From M55B112 sp040880545 (lineage in GTDB: Bacteria > Bacteroidota > Bacteroidia > Bacteroidales > GCA-2748055): a stretch of 15,989 bases of DNA. The stretch's first letter is position 1, and each line of letters opens with the position of its first letter. The stretch lies in contig JBBDIE010000153.1 in the NCBI GenBank assembly GCA_040880545.1, positions 1 through 15,989 of the forward strand. Direction: 5' to 3'. Shown piece by piece: positions 1-7,528 of the stretch. A program made the translations under genes and the position numbers. The notes under the pieces were generated by a model. The model saw nothing but the letters and a program-made list of their open reading frames with translations, was not told the DNA's origin and made no database searches.

Positions 1-2971
1 GTTCCACATACCTGTCGGAGCCCAGGTTATTTGCAGGATGGTACATGTAGGCACGTTGCAGCATGTTTTCATCATCCTGGCCCTGCACCCTCCATCTTCT
101 CAATACCGCCTTACTCTGGTTGTTTTTGTCGTTCATTCCCTCCGTCTGGATGGCCACTCCGTTAACAATATCAAATCCGATACGATAATGGAAGCTTGTT
201 GAGAATGTGATGTTTTTGTATTTCAGGTTTGTTCCAAATCCACCCATGAAATCGGGATTGGAATCTCCGATATGTACCACATCATTCAGATCAATGACGC
301 CATCATGATTGATATCTTCATAGATCGGGTCCCCACCTTTAAATACATAGGTTCCTTTATAACTTAAGGGAACAGGTAAGCCTTCATTATCCAGGATAAC
401 ATTATTGTTGCGGTCCCGGGCTACAACATCGGCATCACTGGGCCAAACACCCAGGTAACGGAATCCGAAGAATGATCCGATGGCTTCACCTTCCACTACC
501 CTGCGCGGGTAGGCTCCATTACCTATGGATGTGGAGGCTTCTGTATTGAAATTTTCAGGCAGGTTGTTAAACTTGTTAATATTTTGTGATGTGTTGAAAT
601 TGATGGACCACAACCAGTTATCATTTCTGATTATTTTCAGGTCCGTCATAAGTTCCCAACCCCTGTTTTCCAGCTCACCTCCATTAAAGAATGTAAGATC
701 CTCGTAACCGGAAGAGTAGGGTATTGGATATTCGTGGAACAGCAGGTCCTCTGTTACTTTCTGGTATACCACCCCTTCAATAAAGAACCTGTCTTCGAAC
801 ATATTCAGCTTCAGTCCAATGTCGGTGGTTGTACTGGATTCCCATCTCAGGTTGTTCAGCTGAATCTGTTGTGGGACAATAGCAGGGGATGTAATATATG
901 ATCCGGTATAGGAGGATGCATAGGTTGCGAACCTGGCATAGGCATCCCAGGGCTGCCGGCCAGATACACCCCATGTAACACGAAACATACTTTCACCGAG
1001 CCAGTCTATGTTTTCAAACCACGGTTCACTTGAAAATCTCCATCCTGTAGAAATCCCTTTAAATGTACCCCAACGGTAATTGGCCCCGAATGAGGAGTGT
1101 GCATCGGACCTGAGAATGGTTTGAATCAGGTACTTGTCCTTATACTTATAGTTCAGGTTTCCAACAGCGCCCAGCTGCCTGGCCTCACCGGATCCACCAC
1201 CAATCCAATTGATCTGTGCATCAATCGCCGGATCCTGGATGTCTGTGGAAGGGGTCCTGTTACTCTGTATATTCATCCATTCGTAGCTGTTCTGATCCGT
1301 GATCCAGGATACTGCGCCCGATAACTCATGGTTATTGGTGCGGAAAGGGGCCTCAAATGTCAGCCTGGTCTCGGTTCTGATGGAAGAGTTGATATTGTTG
1401 CTCTCTTCCGCTTTATTTATATTCCAGTCCAGCCAATCTGCACCAATGGCATTATAGGGCAGGTAGTTTTCATACTTGGTCCCCGCATACTGGAATGACA
1501 CCGTTTCGTGCAATGTGAGCCAGCTGTTAATTTTATATCTCAACCTGAATGTATTCTGAAGGTCATTCCGGGTATTGTCGTTTTTACCCAGGTTAGCTAC
1601 CGCAACAGGATTGTAATATTCGCTACCATTGCCCTGGTAACTGGTGATGGGCGTGAAATATTCTCCTGTTAAATTTCCATAGGGGTCATATTCCCAGATA
1701 CTCATATTCGGCGCTTTGATATAGGCCATTTCCCGGATATTTCGATCGTCCAGCTTAAGGTTCCCATCGGTCCGGTTGTTGCTGTAATTGAATTGTACAG
1801 AGAAGAGGAGGTTTCTTGAAAGGAAATAGTCGAGATTAATCCTGGTGGAAAATCTTTTGGAACTGGTATTGATGGTGGTCCCTCCCTCATCCACATAACT
1901 GAAAGATGTAAAATAGCGTGTTTTTTCACCACCACCAGAAATTTTGAAATAGTGATCATGGGTCATTGCATTCTGCGTTATGGCTCCGATCCAGTCTGTA
2001 TTTGCCGAATAGTTATAAAAATCTTTGTAGTCTTTATCGTATGCGATCTCATCGGGAATATCGAAAATTCCGCTCCTGTTGTGCCATTGTTCAAGCTGAA
2101 GCATGATATATTCATTCCCGTCGAGCATGGGAATGGCCGGCGGTTGAATATTCACACTGCTTTTATACTGGTAATCAAACTGGACCTTGCCCATTCTACC
2201 CTTGTACGTTTCGATCAGGAGTACGCCATCAGCACCCTGGGATCCGTATACGGCTGTTGACGCAGCATCTTTCAGTATTTCAATGGATTTAATATCCTGT
2301 AACGCGATATTGACCAGGTTGCTGATGTCTTCTGCATCGGAAGAACTGAGGTTGAAATCATTGGAGATCCTTTGTTGTGGTATACCATCAATTACGATCA
2401 GCGGCTGACTGTTTCCCATGGAACTAAGTCCCCTGATCACAAGTTGTGAACCTGAACCGGGGTCACCGGAAGCAGCGATGATATCCAAACCGCTTACTTT
2501 ACCCTGCAGAGCATCGGAAGCTGACGAAATTCCTTCGTTGCTCATTTCCTCGAGGCTTACCCTAACCGTAGAGGATGCATTGTCGCGTTCAGCGATATTA
2601 GTCAGGCTATAGTCTGATGAAGCTTTTGCGGTGATTGTCACCTCTTCAATCTCCAGGTTGGCAGGAGCAAGCCTGATTGTCTGCTGGGCCGAACCGCTAA
2701 CCGGAATTACTTTAGTCTCATAACCAATCACACTCACCTTAACAATATTGGCCGAATTACGCATTTCAAGTACAAAGTCACCATTCACGTTTGTGATCGT
2801 TCCGTTGATGATTCGGTTTTCATCGTCATACTCAATGATATTTGCACCAATTACGGGCAGATCATCAGCTGCATCGATCACCCGTCCCCTGAGCACCACC
2901 TTCTGCCCCAGGGCATTGGTTATACTTGCAGCGGTAATTAACAGTATCAGGATAGTTTTTAGTTTTCTCAT
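1..2971 (-). CDS. SusC/RagA-family TonB-linked outer membrane transporter (3' end cut by window edge)
   Basis: This protein imports glycans or other large nutrients across the outer membrane, powered by TonB and normally partnered by a SusD lipoprotein. The visible 990 residues begin with a signal peptide (about 1-22, ending ALGQ). A CarboxypepD_reg-like beta domain follows (about 25-102, GRVIDAADDLPVIGANI), then a TonB-box-like stretch (EEVTITA, about 109-115). The plug lies at about 130-260 and carries the SusC signatures LIVIDGIP, SIEILKDAASTAVYGSQGADGV. A long barrel follows, and the last visible residues, NLGSDRYVE, match the conserved SDR-[FY]-VE motif, so probably fewer than 100 residues are missing. 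No STN domain precedes the plug, so direct signalling to a FecR anti-sigma factor is unlikely. It lies 63 bp downstream of the fasciclin gene, presumably in one operon. I followed the frame in by-eye translation and saw no internal stop. The transported substrate cannot be read from sequence. Confidence 0.95.
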   Translation of the reverse strand, partial: MRKLKTILILLITAASITNALGQKVVLRGRVIDAADDLPVIGANIIEYDDENRIINGTITNVNGDFVLEMRNSANIVKVSVIGYETKVIPVSGSAQQTIRLAPANLEIEEVTITAKASSDYSLTNIAERDNASSTVRVSLEEMSNEGISSASDALQGKVSGLDIIAASGDPGSGSQLVIRGLSSMGNSQPLIVIDGIPQQRISNDFNLSSSDAEDISNLVNIALQDIKSIEILKDAASTAVYGSQGADGVLLIETYKGRMGKVQFDYQYKSSVNIQPPAIPMLDGNEYIMLQLEQWHNRSGIFDIPDEIAYDKDYKDFYNYSANTDWIGAITQNAMTHDHYFKISGGGEKTRYFTSFSYVDEGGTTINTSSKRFSTRINLDYFLSRNLLFSVQFNYSNNRTDGNLKLDDRNIREMAYIKAPNMSIWEYDPYGNLTGEYFTPITSYQGNGSEYYNPVAVANLGKNDNTRNDLQNTFRLRYKINSWLTLHETVSFQYAGTKYENYLPYNAIGADWLDWNINKAEESNNINSSIRTETRLTFEAPFRTNNHELSGAVSWITDQNSYEWMNIQSNRTPSTDIQDPAIDAQINWIGGGSGEARQLGAVGNLNYKYKDKYLIQTILRSDAHSSFGANYRWGTFKGISTGWRFSSEPWFENIDWLGESMFRVTWGVSGRQPWDAYARFATYASSYTGSYITSPAIVPQQIQLNNLRWESSTTTDIGLKLNMFEDRFFIEGVVYQKVTEDLLFHEYPIPYSSGYEDLTFFNGGELENRGWELMTDLKIIRNDNWLWSINFNTSQNINKFNNLPENFNTEASTSIGNGAYPRRVVEGEAIGSFFGFRYLGVWPSDADVVARDRNNNVILDNEGLPVPLSYKGTYVFKGGDPIYEDINHDGVIDLNDVVHIGDSNPDFMGGFGTNLKYKNITFSTSFHYRIGFDIVNGVAIQTEGMNDKNNQSKAVLRRWRVQGQDDENMLQRAYMYHPANNLGSDRYVE

Positions 2972-3015
2972 CAGTATTTAACCTTTGGGTATTTGCTTGA
3001 AATATTCTGATCAAT

Positions 3016-3032
3016 CATTCATTCATTCATTC
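3016..3032. repeat. Short CATT tetranucleotide repeat (4 units plus 1 base)
   Basis: Four tandem CATT units plus a C occupy the 63-bp gap between the stop of the fasciclin gene and the start of the susC-like gene; on the coding (minus) strand it reads as GAATG repeats. It is too short to claim phase variation, and it is outside both reading frames. Confidence 0.6.
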
Positions 3033-3034
3033 GG

Positions 3035-5350
3035 TTATCTGGTAACATCCAGTTCTCCGATGATCAGCGCCTTATCAATTTTATGGATCACTGCATTATT
3101 CACCATCATGGGATATGTGGCCTGACCTGATCCTAAAAGCCTTCCTGCCAGATAGTTTGTTGAGTCAGATTCTGTCACGGTTGCATAGGTTCCTCCCAGT
3201 TTATCCGGAAACAGGATCTCGTCATAGCCCGGCTGGATATAGATCTTAGTATAAACGGTACCAAATTCAGAAGAACTCTCGTCTGGTCGAACGGTTTCGT
3301 AATAACCCGGCAAGGCATTCCCATCGGTGAAGACGAGCTGCTTTCTTATGAAATGAGAAAGAATGAATTTTTGCAGGTCCTTCATTGGCAGGGTATCTGC
3401 CTGAACTTCGGCAAGTGCCGCTGCCGTTGGTGCAAAAACGGTATATTTATCGCTTTCAGTTGTGAAGGTAAACGTGTTCAGACTTGTATTTGCCAGGCCT
3501 GCAGTGACTATTAACTGGTGGAATTCAGGAAAACGGGTATAAAGTAACAGGTACATGTTTGTTGTACTGAAACTGAACCAGTCATTGATTTCCCAGGTGG
3601 ATCCGTTGTCGGCATTCAGGTCAATTTGTGTTGGTATAACAGTCGATGGCAAACTTCCCTTGTAGCCCCTGGTAGTTGTTGCAGTTCCTTTTACTTCACC
3701 GGTTTCATTATTGAATATCAGATGGTTTCCGGCAAGATTCAGTATGAATTCTTTCCTGGGAATACCTGATGGCTGTCTGACGGCAATATGGTTCAGTAAC
3801 AGGGTCCGCATATCATTTTTCGAAATGGCGAATGCCTGTGCCGATGTCCCTGATAGCTGGAATGCCATATATTGGGCTCTGACGTTATCCCAGATCAGGG
3901 ATGAATCCTGCAGCGTATTTTGATCCGATTCCACAAACAGCATGTATTGCTCATCAGGTGCACGTTCACGTTTCAGGGCGGGCAGCAGGCCCGAACGTTC
4001 GATCACATCCATTACTTTGGCAAACCCCCTTCTCAGGTAAATGGGGCCCGTTACACTTGAAAATGCACGGGGGACAATGGGATCATCCACGCCCAGGAAA
4101 GAGGCATTACTCCCATATTCCCTGTGAATAATGGCTGCTTCATCCACACTTACCCTGTCCAGTTCCCCGTTAATGAAGCCGGTTTCAAGATCCGTACCAT
4201 ATACCGGGTTAAATGAAAGGTGGGAATTGGTAATGATCTTTTTAATATTTAACGGGGCGTTGGCAATTCCGTTCCAGAAAGATCCTCCCGGAAGGTATTC
4301 TGTCTCAAGCTTTTCAATGGCTGTATTTGTTGGGGCGACCATGCCGTGGTGGTACCTGATCGTTACATTGCCAGGCAGTCCCACTGCACCTGGGGGAGCC
4401 TTGGTCCTTTCCCTGGTCAGGTGAAAAGCCAATTCCGGAAATGTGAGATCGAACAATGAATCTACCTCCAGCCCGAGATCTGCCCCCGGCTGATCAAAAG
4501 TCTTCTGGTCGTTGTAATCAAATTCCGGGAAGAGGTTCACTAATTCAAGATAGCGGCTGTATGACCTGCTATCGTACTGTGCAGAAAGTATCTGGTATGC
4601 ATTTTTAGCAGGAGAAACTACCCTGTCGATATTATATATGAATCCGTTCTCTGCAAATATTTCGGCTCCTACTACACGGGCATTCTGATAAAATATATCG
4701 TTGTTGTCCTCAAAGGAGCGTCCATAATAGAAGGCATAATCATTCAGGGTAAGATCGTAAATGTCGAAATAGTCTTTGAAGAATATAGGTGTAAATTTTC
4801 TCGAATCGGTAGCGACCCTCCTGTACCAGGGAGAACTTAACGTGTCTGTGATCCTGAGGCCTTCCTTCCCATCTATATATGTTCCATATTTAAAATTTTT
4901 ATCAAGCAACAACGTTTCCCGCTTATATCCTTTTGGCTCATCATTGGTCTCATCCTTTGGATCTATCCATCCCCATACATCCAAAGACCGAAGTTGCTCT
5001 TTGGTCCAGGGATTTTGTACAATGTGGTATTTGACAATTTGTGCCAGCTCAGATTCAGGGATTTCGGAAACACTGTTATAGGTAGGATGTTCCTGAAAAA
5101 AGAGATCAAAGGCTTCGTTGTTGGGAGCAAAGACCGTATAACTTCCCGATGTGTTTATGATGGTGTCATAGCCGGTTAAACGCAGACATTCTGCAAAAGT
5201 ATCAAAGATGGCCGAGTCCGACAGCTGTGTGAATAATTTTCCGGCGAGCCAGTCTGGTCTTTCATATTTGTCAAAGGGCTCTTCTTTAATACAGCCTGAA
5301 AATAATGACAACGCCAGCGCAATTAACGCGAATTGTGTAGTCCTTCTCAT
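3035..5350 (-). CDS. Fasciclin (FAS1) repeat lipoprotein, four FAS1-like units
   Basis: A 771-residue surface or periplasmic lipoprotein. Residues 1-20 are a lipoprotein signal with lipobox LFSGC (lipidated Cys20). Four FAS1-like units can be traced by their H1 and H2 motifs. Unit 1 (about 38-246) has YTVFAPNNEAF at 71-81, VKYHIV and the terminal NGFIYNIDRVV. Unit 2 (about 251-427) is divergent, with GMVAPTNTAIEKL at 336-348. Unit 3 (about 442-595) is divergent, with YMLFVESDQNTL at 469-480 and LLLNHIAV. Unit 4 (about 597-764) has YTVFAPTAAA from 636 and NNAVIHKIDKAL. FAS1 domains generally mediate adhesion or carbohydrate/protein binding. As first gene of the operon ahead of a SusC-like transporter, it may act as an accessory glycan- or matrix-binding lipoprotein; that role is inference. 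The start is fixed by the signal peptide; no Shine-Dalgarno is visible. Units 2 and 3 are by-eye assignments and less certain than 1 and 4. Confidence 0.9.
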   Translation of the reverse strand: MRRTTQFALIALALSLFSGCIKEEPFDKYERPDWLAGKLFTQLSDSAIFDTFAECLRLTGYDTIINTSGSYTVFAPNNEAFDLFFQEHPTYNSVSEIPESELAQIVKYHIVQNPWTKEQLRSLDVWGWIDPKDETNDEPKGYKRETLLLDKNFKYGTYIDGKEGLRITDTLSSPWYRRVATDSRKFTPIFFKDYFDIYDLTLNDYAFYYGRSFEDNNDIFYQNARVVGAEIFAENGFIYNIDRVVSPAKNAYQILSAQYDSRSYSRYLELVNLFPEFDYNDQKTFDQPGADLGLEVDSLFDLTFPELAFHLTRERTKAPPGAVGLPGNVTIRYHHGMVAPTNTAIEKLETEYLPGGSFWNGIANAPLNIKKIITNSHLSFNPVYGTDLETGFINGELDRVSVDEAAIIHREYGSNASFLGVDDPIVPRAFSSVTGPIYLRRGFAKVMDVIERSGLLPALKRERAPDEQYMLFVESDQNTLQDSSLIWDNVRAQYMAFQLSGTSAQAFAISKNDMRTLLLNHIAVRQPSGIPRKEFILNLAGNHLIFNNETGEVKGTATTTRGYKGSLPSTVIPTQIDLNADNGSTWEINDWFSFSTTNMYLLLYTRFPEFHQLIVTAGLANTSLNTFTFTTESDKYTVFAPTAAALAEVQADTLPMKDLQKFILSHFIRKQLVFTDGNALPGYYETVRPDESSSEFGTVYTKIYIQPGYDEILFPDKLGGTYATVTESDSTNYLAGRLLGSGQATYPMMVNNAVIHKIDKALIIGELDVTR

Positions 5351-5398
5351 GTCAGTAGTCGTAGTAGTTAATAGTTCAAGTTTACACAGGTTAAATGC

Positions 5399-5420
5399 TT
5401 TAAAATGATCACATTTTAAA
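5399..5420. repeat. Perfect 9-bp-arm inverted repeat, possible operator
   Basis: The arms are TTTAAAATG and CATTTTAAA around a 4-base centre (ATCA). It lies 49-70 bases upstream of the fasciclin start codon, in the presumed promoter/leader of the minus-strand operon. Such symmetry fits a dimeric regulator site or an AU-rich leader hairpin; no regulator gene is present in the window to link to it. A terminator is unlikely because no gene ends here. Confidence 0.5.
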
Positions 5421-5433
5421 CCTCCGAACGAGT

Positions 5434-5447
5434 GCTGAATTTTCAGC
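5434..5447. repeat. 6-bp-arm inverted repeat GCTGAA-TT-TTCAGC
   Basis: A short perfect dyad 13 bp beyond the larger palindrome at 5399-5420 as seen from the fasciclin gene. It may be part of the same regulatory region. A 6-bp dyad is expected by chance now and then, so the support is weak on its own. Confidence 0.35.
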
Positions 5448-5564
5448 TTTTAAATATAAATAAAATTAGGGGACAAAGTACGCTAAGTCCGACTTAAATA
5501 GAACAGTTCCATATAAATATTTTGTCTGTTAAAGCTTAAGCTATAAGCGTTGAACAATTATGGA

Positions 5565-5612
5565 CTGTATCCCTTGTAATGTGGTTATGATCAATTAACA
5601 CAAGAGATACAG
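5565..5612. repeat. Long imperfect inverted repeat, 13-bp arms
   Basis: The arms CTGTATCCCTTGT (5565-5577) and ACAAGAGATACAG (5600-5612) are complementary at 12 of 13 positions, with one C/A mismatch. The 22-base loop contains a further GTTA/TAAC pairing (5584-5587 with 5596-5599), so a long hairpin could form. Neither side is followed by a clean T tract, so it is not a typical intrinsic terminator. It lies roughly midway between the two divergent transcription units and could be an operator, an RNA element or a remnant palindromic repeat. Confidence 0.5.
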
Positions 5613-5683
5613 CGGTTTTAAGGTAGCAGATTGCCGGTGTACCGTGAAGCGGTGAAGTCAGCATACCATTCTTCCATTTTTAC

Positions 5684-5691
5684 TATATTTG
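5684..5691 (+). promoter_or_regulatory. Bacteroidota -7 promoter element TAnnTTTG (TATATTTG)
   Basis: This is an exact match to the primary-sigma -7 consensus of Bacteroidota, 17 bases ahead of the start codon at 5709. No clear TTTG -33 box was found about 20 bases upstream. It would give a leader of roughly ten bases for the lipocalin-like/GH10 transcript. Confidence 0.45.
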
Positions 5692-5708
5692 AAAGAAAAA
5701 CCATTACT

Positions 5709-6128
5709 ATGAAAACCGTATTACTAATTCTGGTTGCCTGGTTGATGGCCGGGATAAATCTTTTTTCGCAGGACAATTTTACCGGGGAATGGGAGATGCA
5801 GGAACTGGTAATGGAGAGCCTGGAGGAGCGAGAGGTGGTGTCTAAAGAGCAGCTTAAGCAGGACGGTACAATCTGGATCATGAAATTCTCTGAAGATGGA
5901 AAATTCTACCAGAAAAGTAATTACAACGCGCAGGAAAGAATGGATGAATTTGAAGGAAGCTGGAAGGCAGAGCCGGATGAGAAACTTACCATATTTTTGA
6001 TGATCAACGGACAAAAAAGGCCCCTTCATTTCTTTTATGAATTCAGGGAAAATAAAATGATATTGGAACGTTATGATCCGGCGAGGACGATGAAGATGGT
6101 TGTTGTTTTCAGAAAACGAGGAAGTTGA
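5709..6128 (+). CDS. Small secreted lipocalin-like protein of unknown ligand
   Basis: A 139-residue protein with an N-terminal signal peptide (about 1-20, MKTVLLILVAWLMAGINLFS) and no lipobox Cys. The mature part reads as a short beta-rich lipocalin-like domain: a GEWEM motif at 26-30, a central FSEDGKFYQK strand pair, then GSWKAEPDEKLTI (83-95) and a closing strand with VVVFRKR. Small Bacteroidota lipocalin-like proteins have this layout, usually with unknown function. The start at 5709 is chosen because it begins the signal peptide and sits just after the TATATTTG element; extending to 5631 would add 26 residues with no signal character. The stop is 21 bases before the GH10 gene, so the two are probably cotranscribed. 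The family call is moderate; ligand binding is unproven. Confidence 0.75.
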   Translation: MKTVLLILVAWLMAGINLFSQDNFTGEWEMQELVMESLEEREVVSKEQLKQDGTIWIMKFSEDGKFYQKSNYNAQERMDEFEGSWKAEPDEKLTIFLMINGQKRPLHFFYEFRENKMILERYDPARTMKMVVVFRKRGS

Positions 6129-6149
6129 CTTACGCTAAATCTAAATTTT

Positions 6150-7505
6150 ATGAAAGATATGAGCATATTCATATTTGTAACAGGGTTATTGCTTCTGAGT
6201 TCGTTTCAATCGTCTGCGCAGTCAGATGTTGTGATCACGGAAGAGATGGTATTCCATATGGTCGAAGAGAATATTGAACAGTACCGTAAAGGCGATGTAA
6301 CCATAAAGGTACTTGACAGGGATGGCAAACCGGTTACGGGTGCCAGGGTTTCCGTTGATCAGGTGAGCCATGATTTTCTGTTCGGGGCCCTGTTGTTTGA
6401 TCTGACCCGGGATAAGATGGATCCTGACAGGGAGCGTATATTTAAGGAGCGTTTTTTGGAGCTCTTTAATTACGGTATCGTTCCCTTTTACTGGAGTGGA
6501 TATGAAAAGGAACCGGGCCATCCTCGTTGGGACAGGATGCAGGATGCCCTTACCTGGTGTGTGGAGCATGATATCACCGTGAAGGGGCATCCCCTGGCGT
6601 GGACCCACCAGGCAGGCATGCCCGAGTATATATTGAATATGTCATTGGAGGATTCTGAAAAATTGCTGGAAGCCAGGATCATGGAAAATGTACTGGGATT
6701 TGACAGGATATCGATCTGGGATGTGGTGAATGAACCGGTGAATACCGTAACCTGGGAGATGGCCCATGAAGATAAGGATGCAACGGAGAGATACAGGAGT
6801 GACATTCCGTTGGAGGAGGTGGCTGACTGGGTTGATAAGGCCTATAAGGCGGCTCACCGGGCAGATCCGGAAAAGCAGCTTGTATTGAATGAATTCAGGC
6901 AATTTGCTGATGAAGAGATCCGGTCCAGGTTTTATGGCTTTGTGGAAGAGCTGATCAGCAGGGGTACCCCGGTGGATGCGCTGGGAATACAGGCGCATGA
7001 ACCAAGGGAGGAGTGGTTCAACCCGGTGGATGTGTGGAACACGCTCAACCTCTATGCTGAATTTGGCCTGCCATTGCAGATTACTGAGTTTTCACCGCAG
7101 TCAAGGGGAGCGGAAATTACCGGAGGATACAGAGCCGGCACCTGGACAACCGGGACACAGGCCGGTTTTACAGAGATGATGTACCGGATCTGGTTCGGAC
7201 ACCCTTCGGTGGAGTCCATAAACTGGTGGGGATTTTCAGATGCCAATGGCTGGCTTCCGGGCTGTGGTATAACTGATGAGGACCTGAACCCCAAACCTGT
7301 ATATGAAGTTCTGAAAAAGCTTATCAGGGAAGAGTGGATGACCCATGACCTCGAAGTAGTGTCAGACAAAAAGGGTCTGGCTACTTTCAGGGGATTTTAT
7401 GGTGGATATAACGTTGAGGTGATTACCAGACAAGGCGGGCAACTATCGGGCACATTTCACCTGGAAAAGGGGAAGGAGCATGTGTGGACCATGGCCCCGG
7501 AATAA
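6150..7505 (+). CDS. Secreted GH10 glycoside hydrolase (endo-beta-1,4-xylanase family)
   Basis: A 451-residue secreted enzyme expected to cleave beta-1,4-linked xylan backbones with retention of configuration. A signal peptide spans about 1-24 (ending SSAQ). A small beta domain follows (about 47-80, VTIKVLDRDGKPVTGARVSV), as in a subset of GH10 proteins. The GH10 barrel spans about 80-392. Recognisable elements are GHPLAW (146-151), the acid/base Glu195 in WDVVNEP, Gln281 and His283 in GIQAHEP, the nucleophile Glu313 in ITEF, and NWWGFSD (358-364) with Trp368. The usual WH after GHxLxW is replaced by WTHQ. A short beta tail (about 399-451) ends the protein. No carbohydrate-binding module, dockerin or type 9 sorting domain was recognised. 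An alternative start is Met4 (6159). It converges on the GH140-like gene with a 23-bp gap. Family is confident; xylan specificity is inferred. Confidence 0.92.
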   Translation: MKDMSIFIFVTGLLLLSSFQSSAQSDVVITEEMVFHMVEENIEQYRKGDVTIKVLDRDGKPVTGARVSVDQVSHDFLFGALLFDLTRDKMDPDRERIFKERFLELFNYGIVPFYWSGYEKEPGHPRWDRMQDALTWCVEHDITVKGHPLAWTHQAGMPEYILNMSLEDSEKLLEARIMENVLGFDRISIWDVVNEPVNTVTWEMAHEDKDATERYRSDIPLEEVADWVDKAYKAAHRADPEKQLVLNEFRQFADEEIRSRFYGFVEELISRGTPVDALGIQAHEPREEWFNPVDVWNTLNLYAEFGLPLQITEFSPQSRGAEITGGYRAGTWTTGTQAGFTEMMYRIWFGHPSVESINWWGFSDANGWLPGCGITDEDLNPKPVYEVLKKLIREEWMTHDLEVVSDKKGLATFRGFYGGYNVEVITRQGGQLSGTFHLEKGKEHVWTMAPE

Positions 7506-7528
7506 TCAATAGCTACATGCGACAAAAA

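Larger units (their letters stand above)
5351..5708. other. 358-bp divergent intergenic region with four inverted repeats
   Basis: This gap separates the minus-strand fasciclin/susC operon from the plus-strand lipocalin-like/GH10 pair, so it should hold both promoters. It is AT-rich in the left half. It contains inverted repeats at 5399-5420, 5434-5447, 5533-5542 and 5565-5612. A plus-strand TAnnTTTG element lies at 5684-5691. For the minus-strand operon no exact TAnnTTTG was found; the nearest is TATATTTA reading 5458 to 5451, with a TTTG 15 bases upstream, which is shorter than the usual spacing. No convincing gene lies here; the in-frame N-terminal extension of the next gene back to 5631 is judged untranslated. 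Confidence 0.7.

Noticed and set aside
5631..5708. N-terminal extension of the lipocalin-like gene
   Set aside because: It would bury the signal peptide 26 residues inside the protein and put the start upstream of the TATATTTG promoter element.
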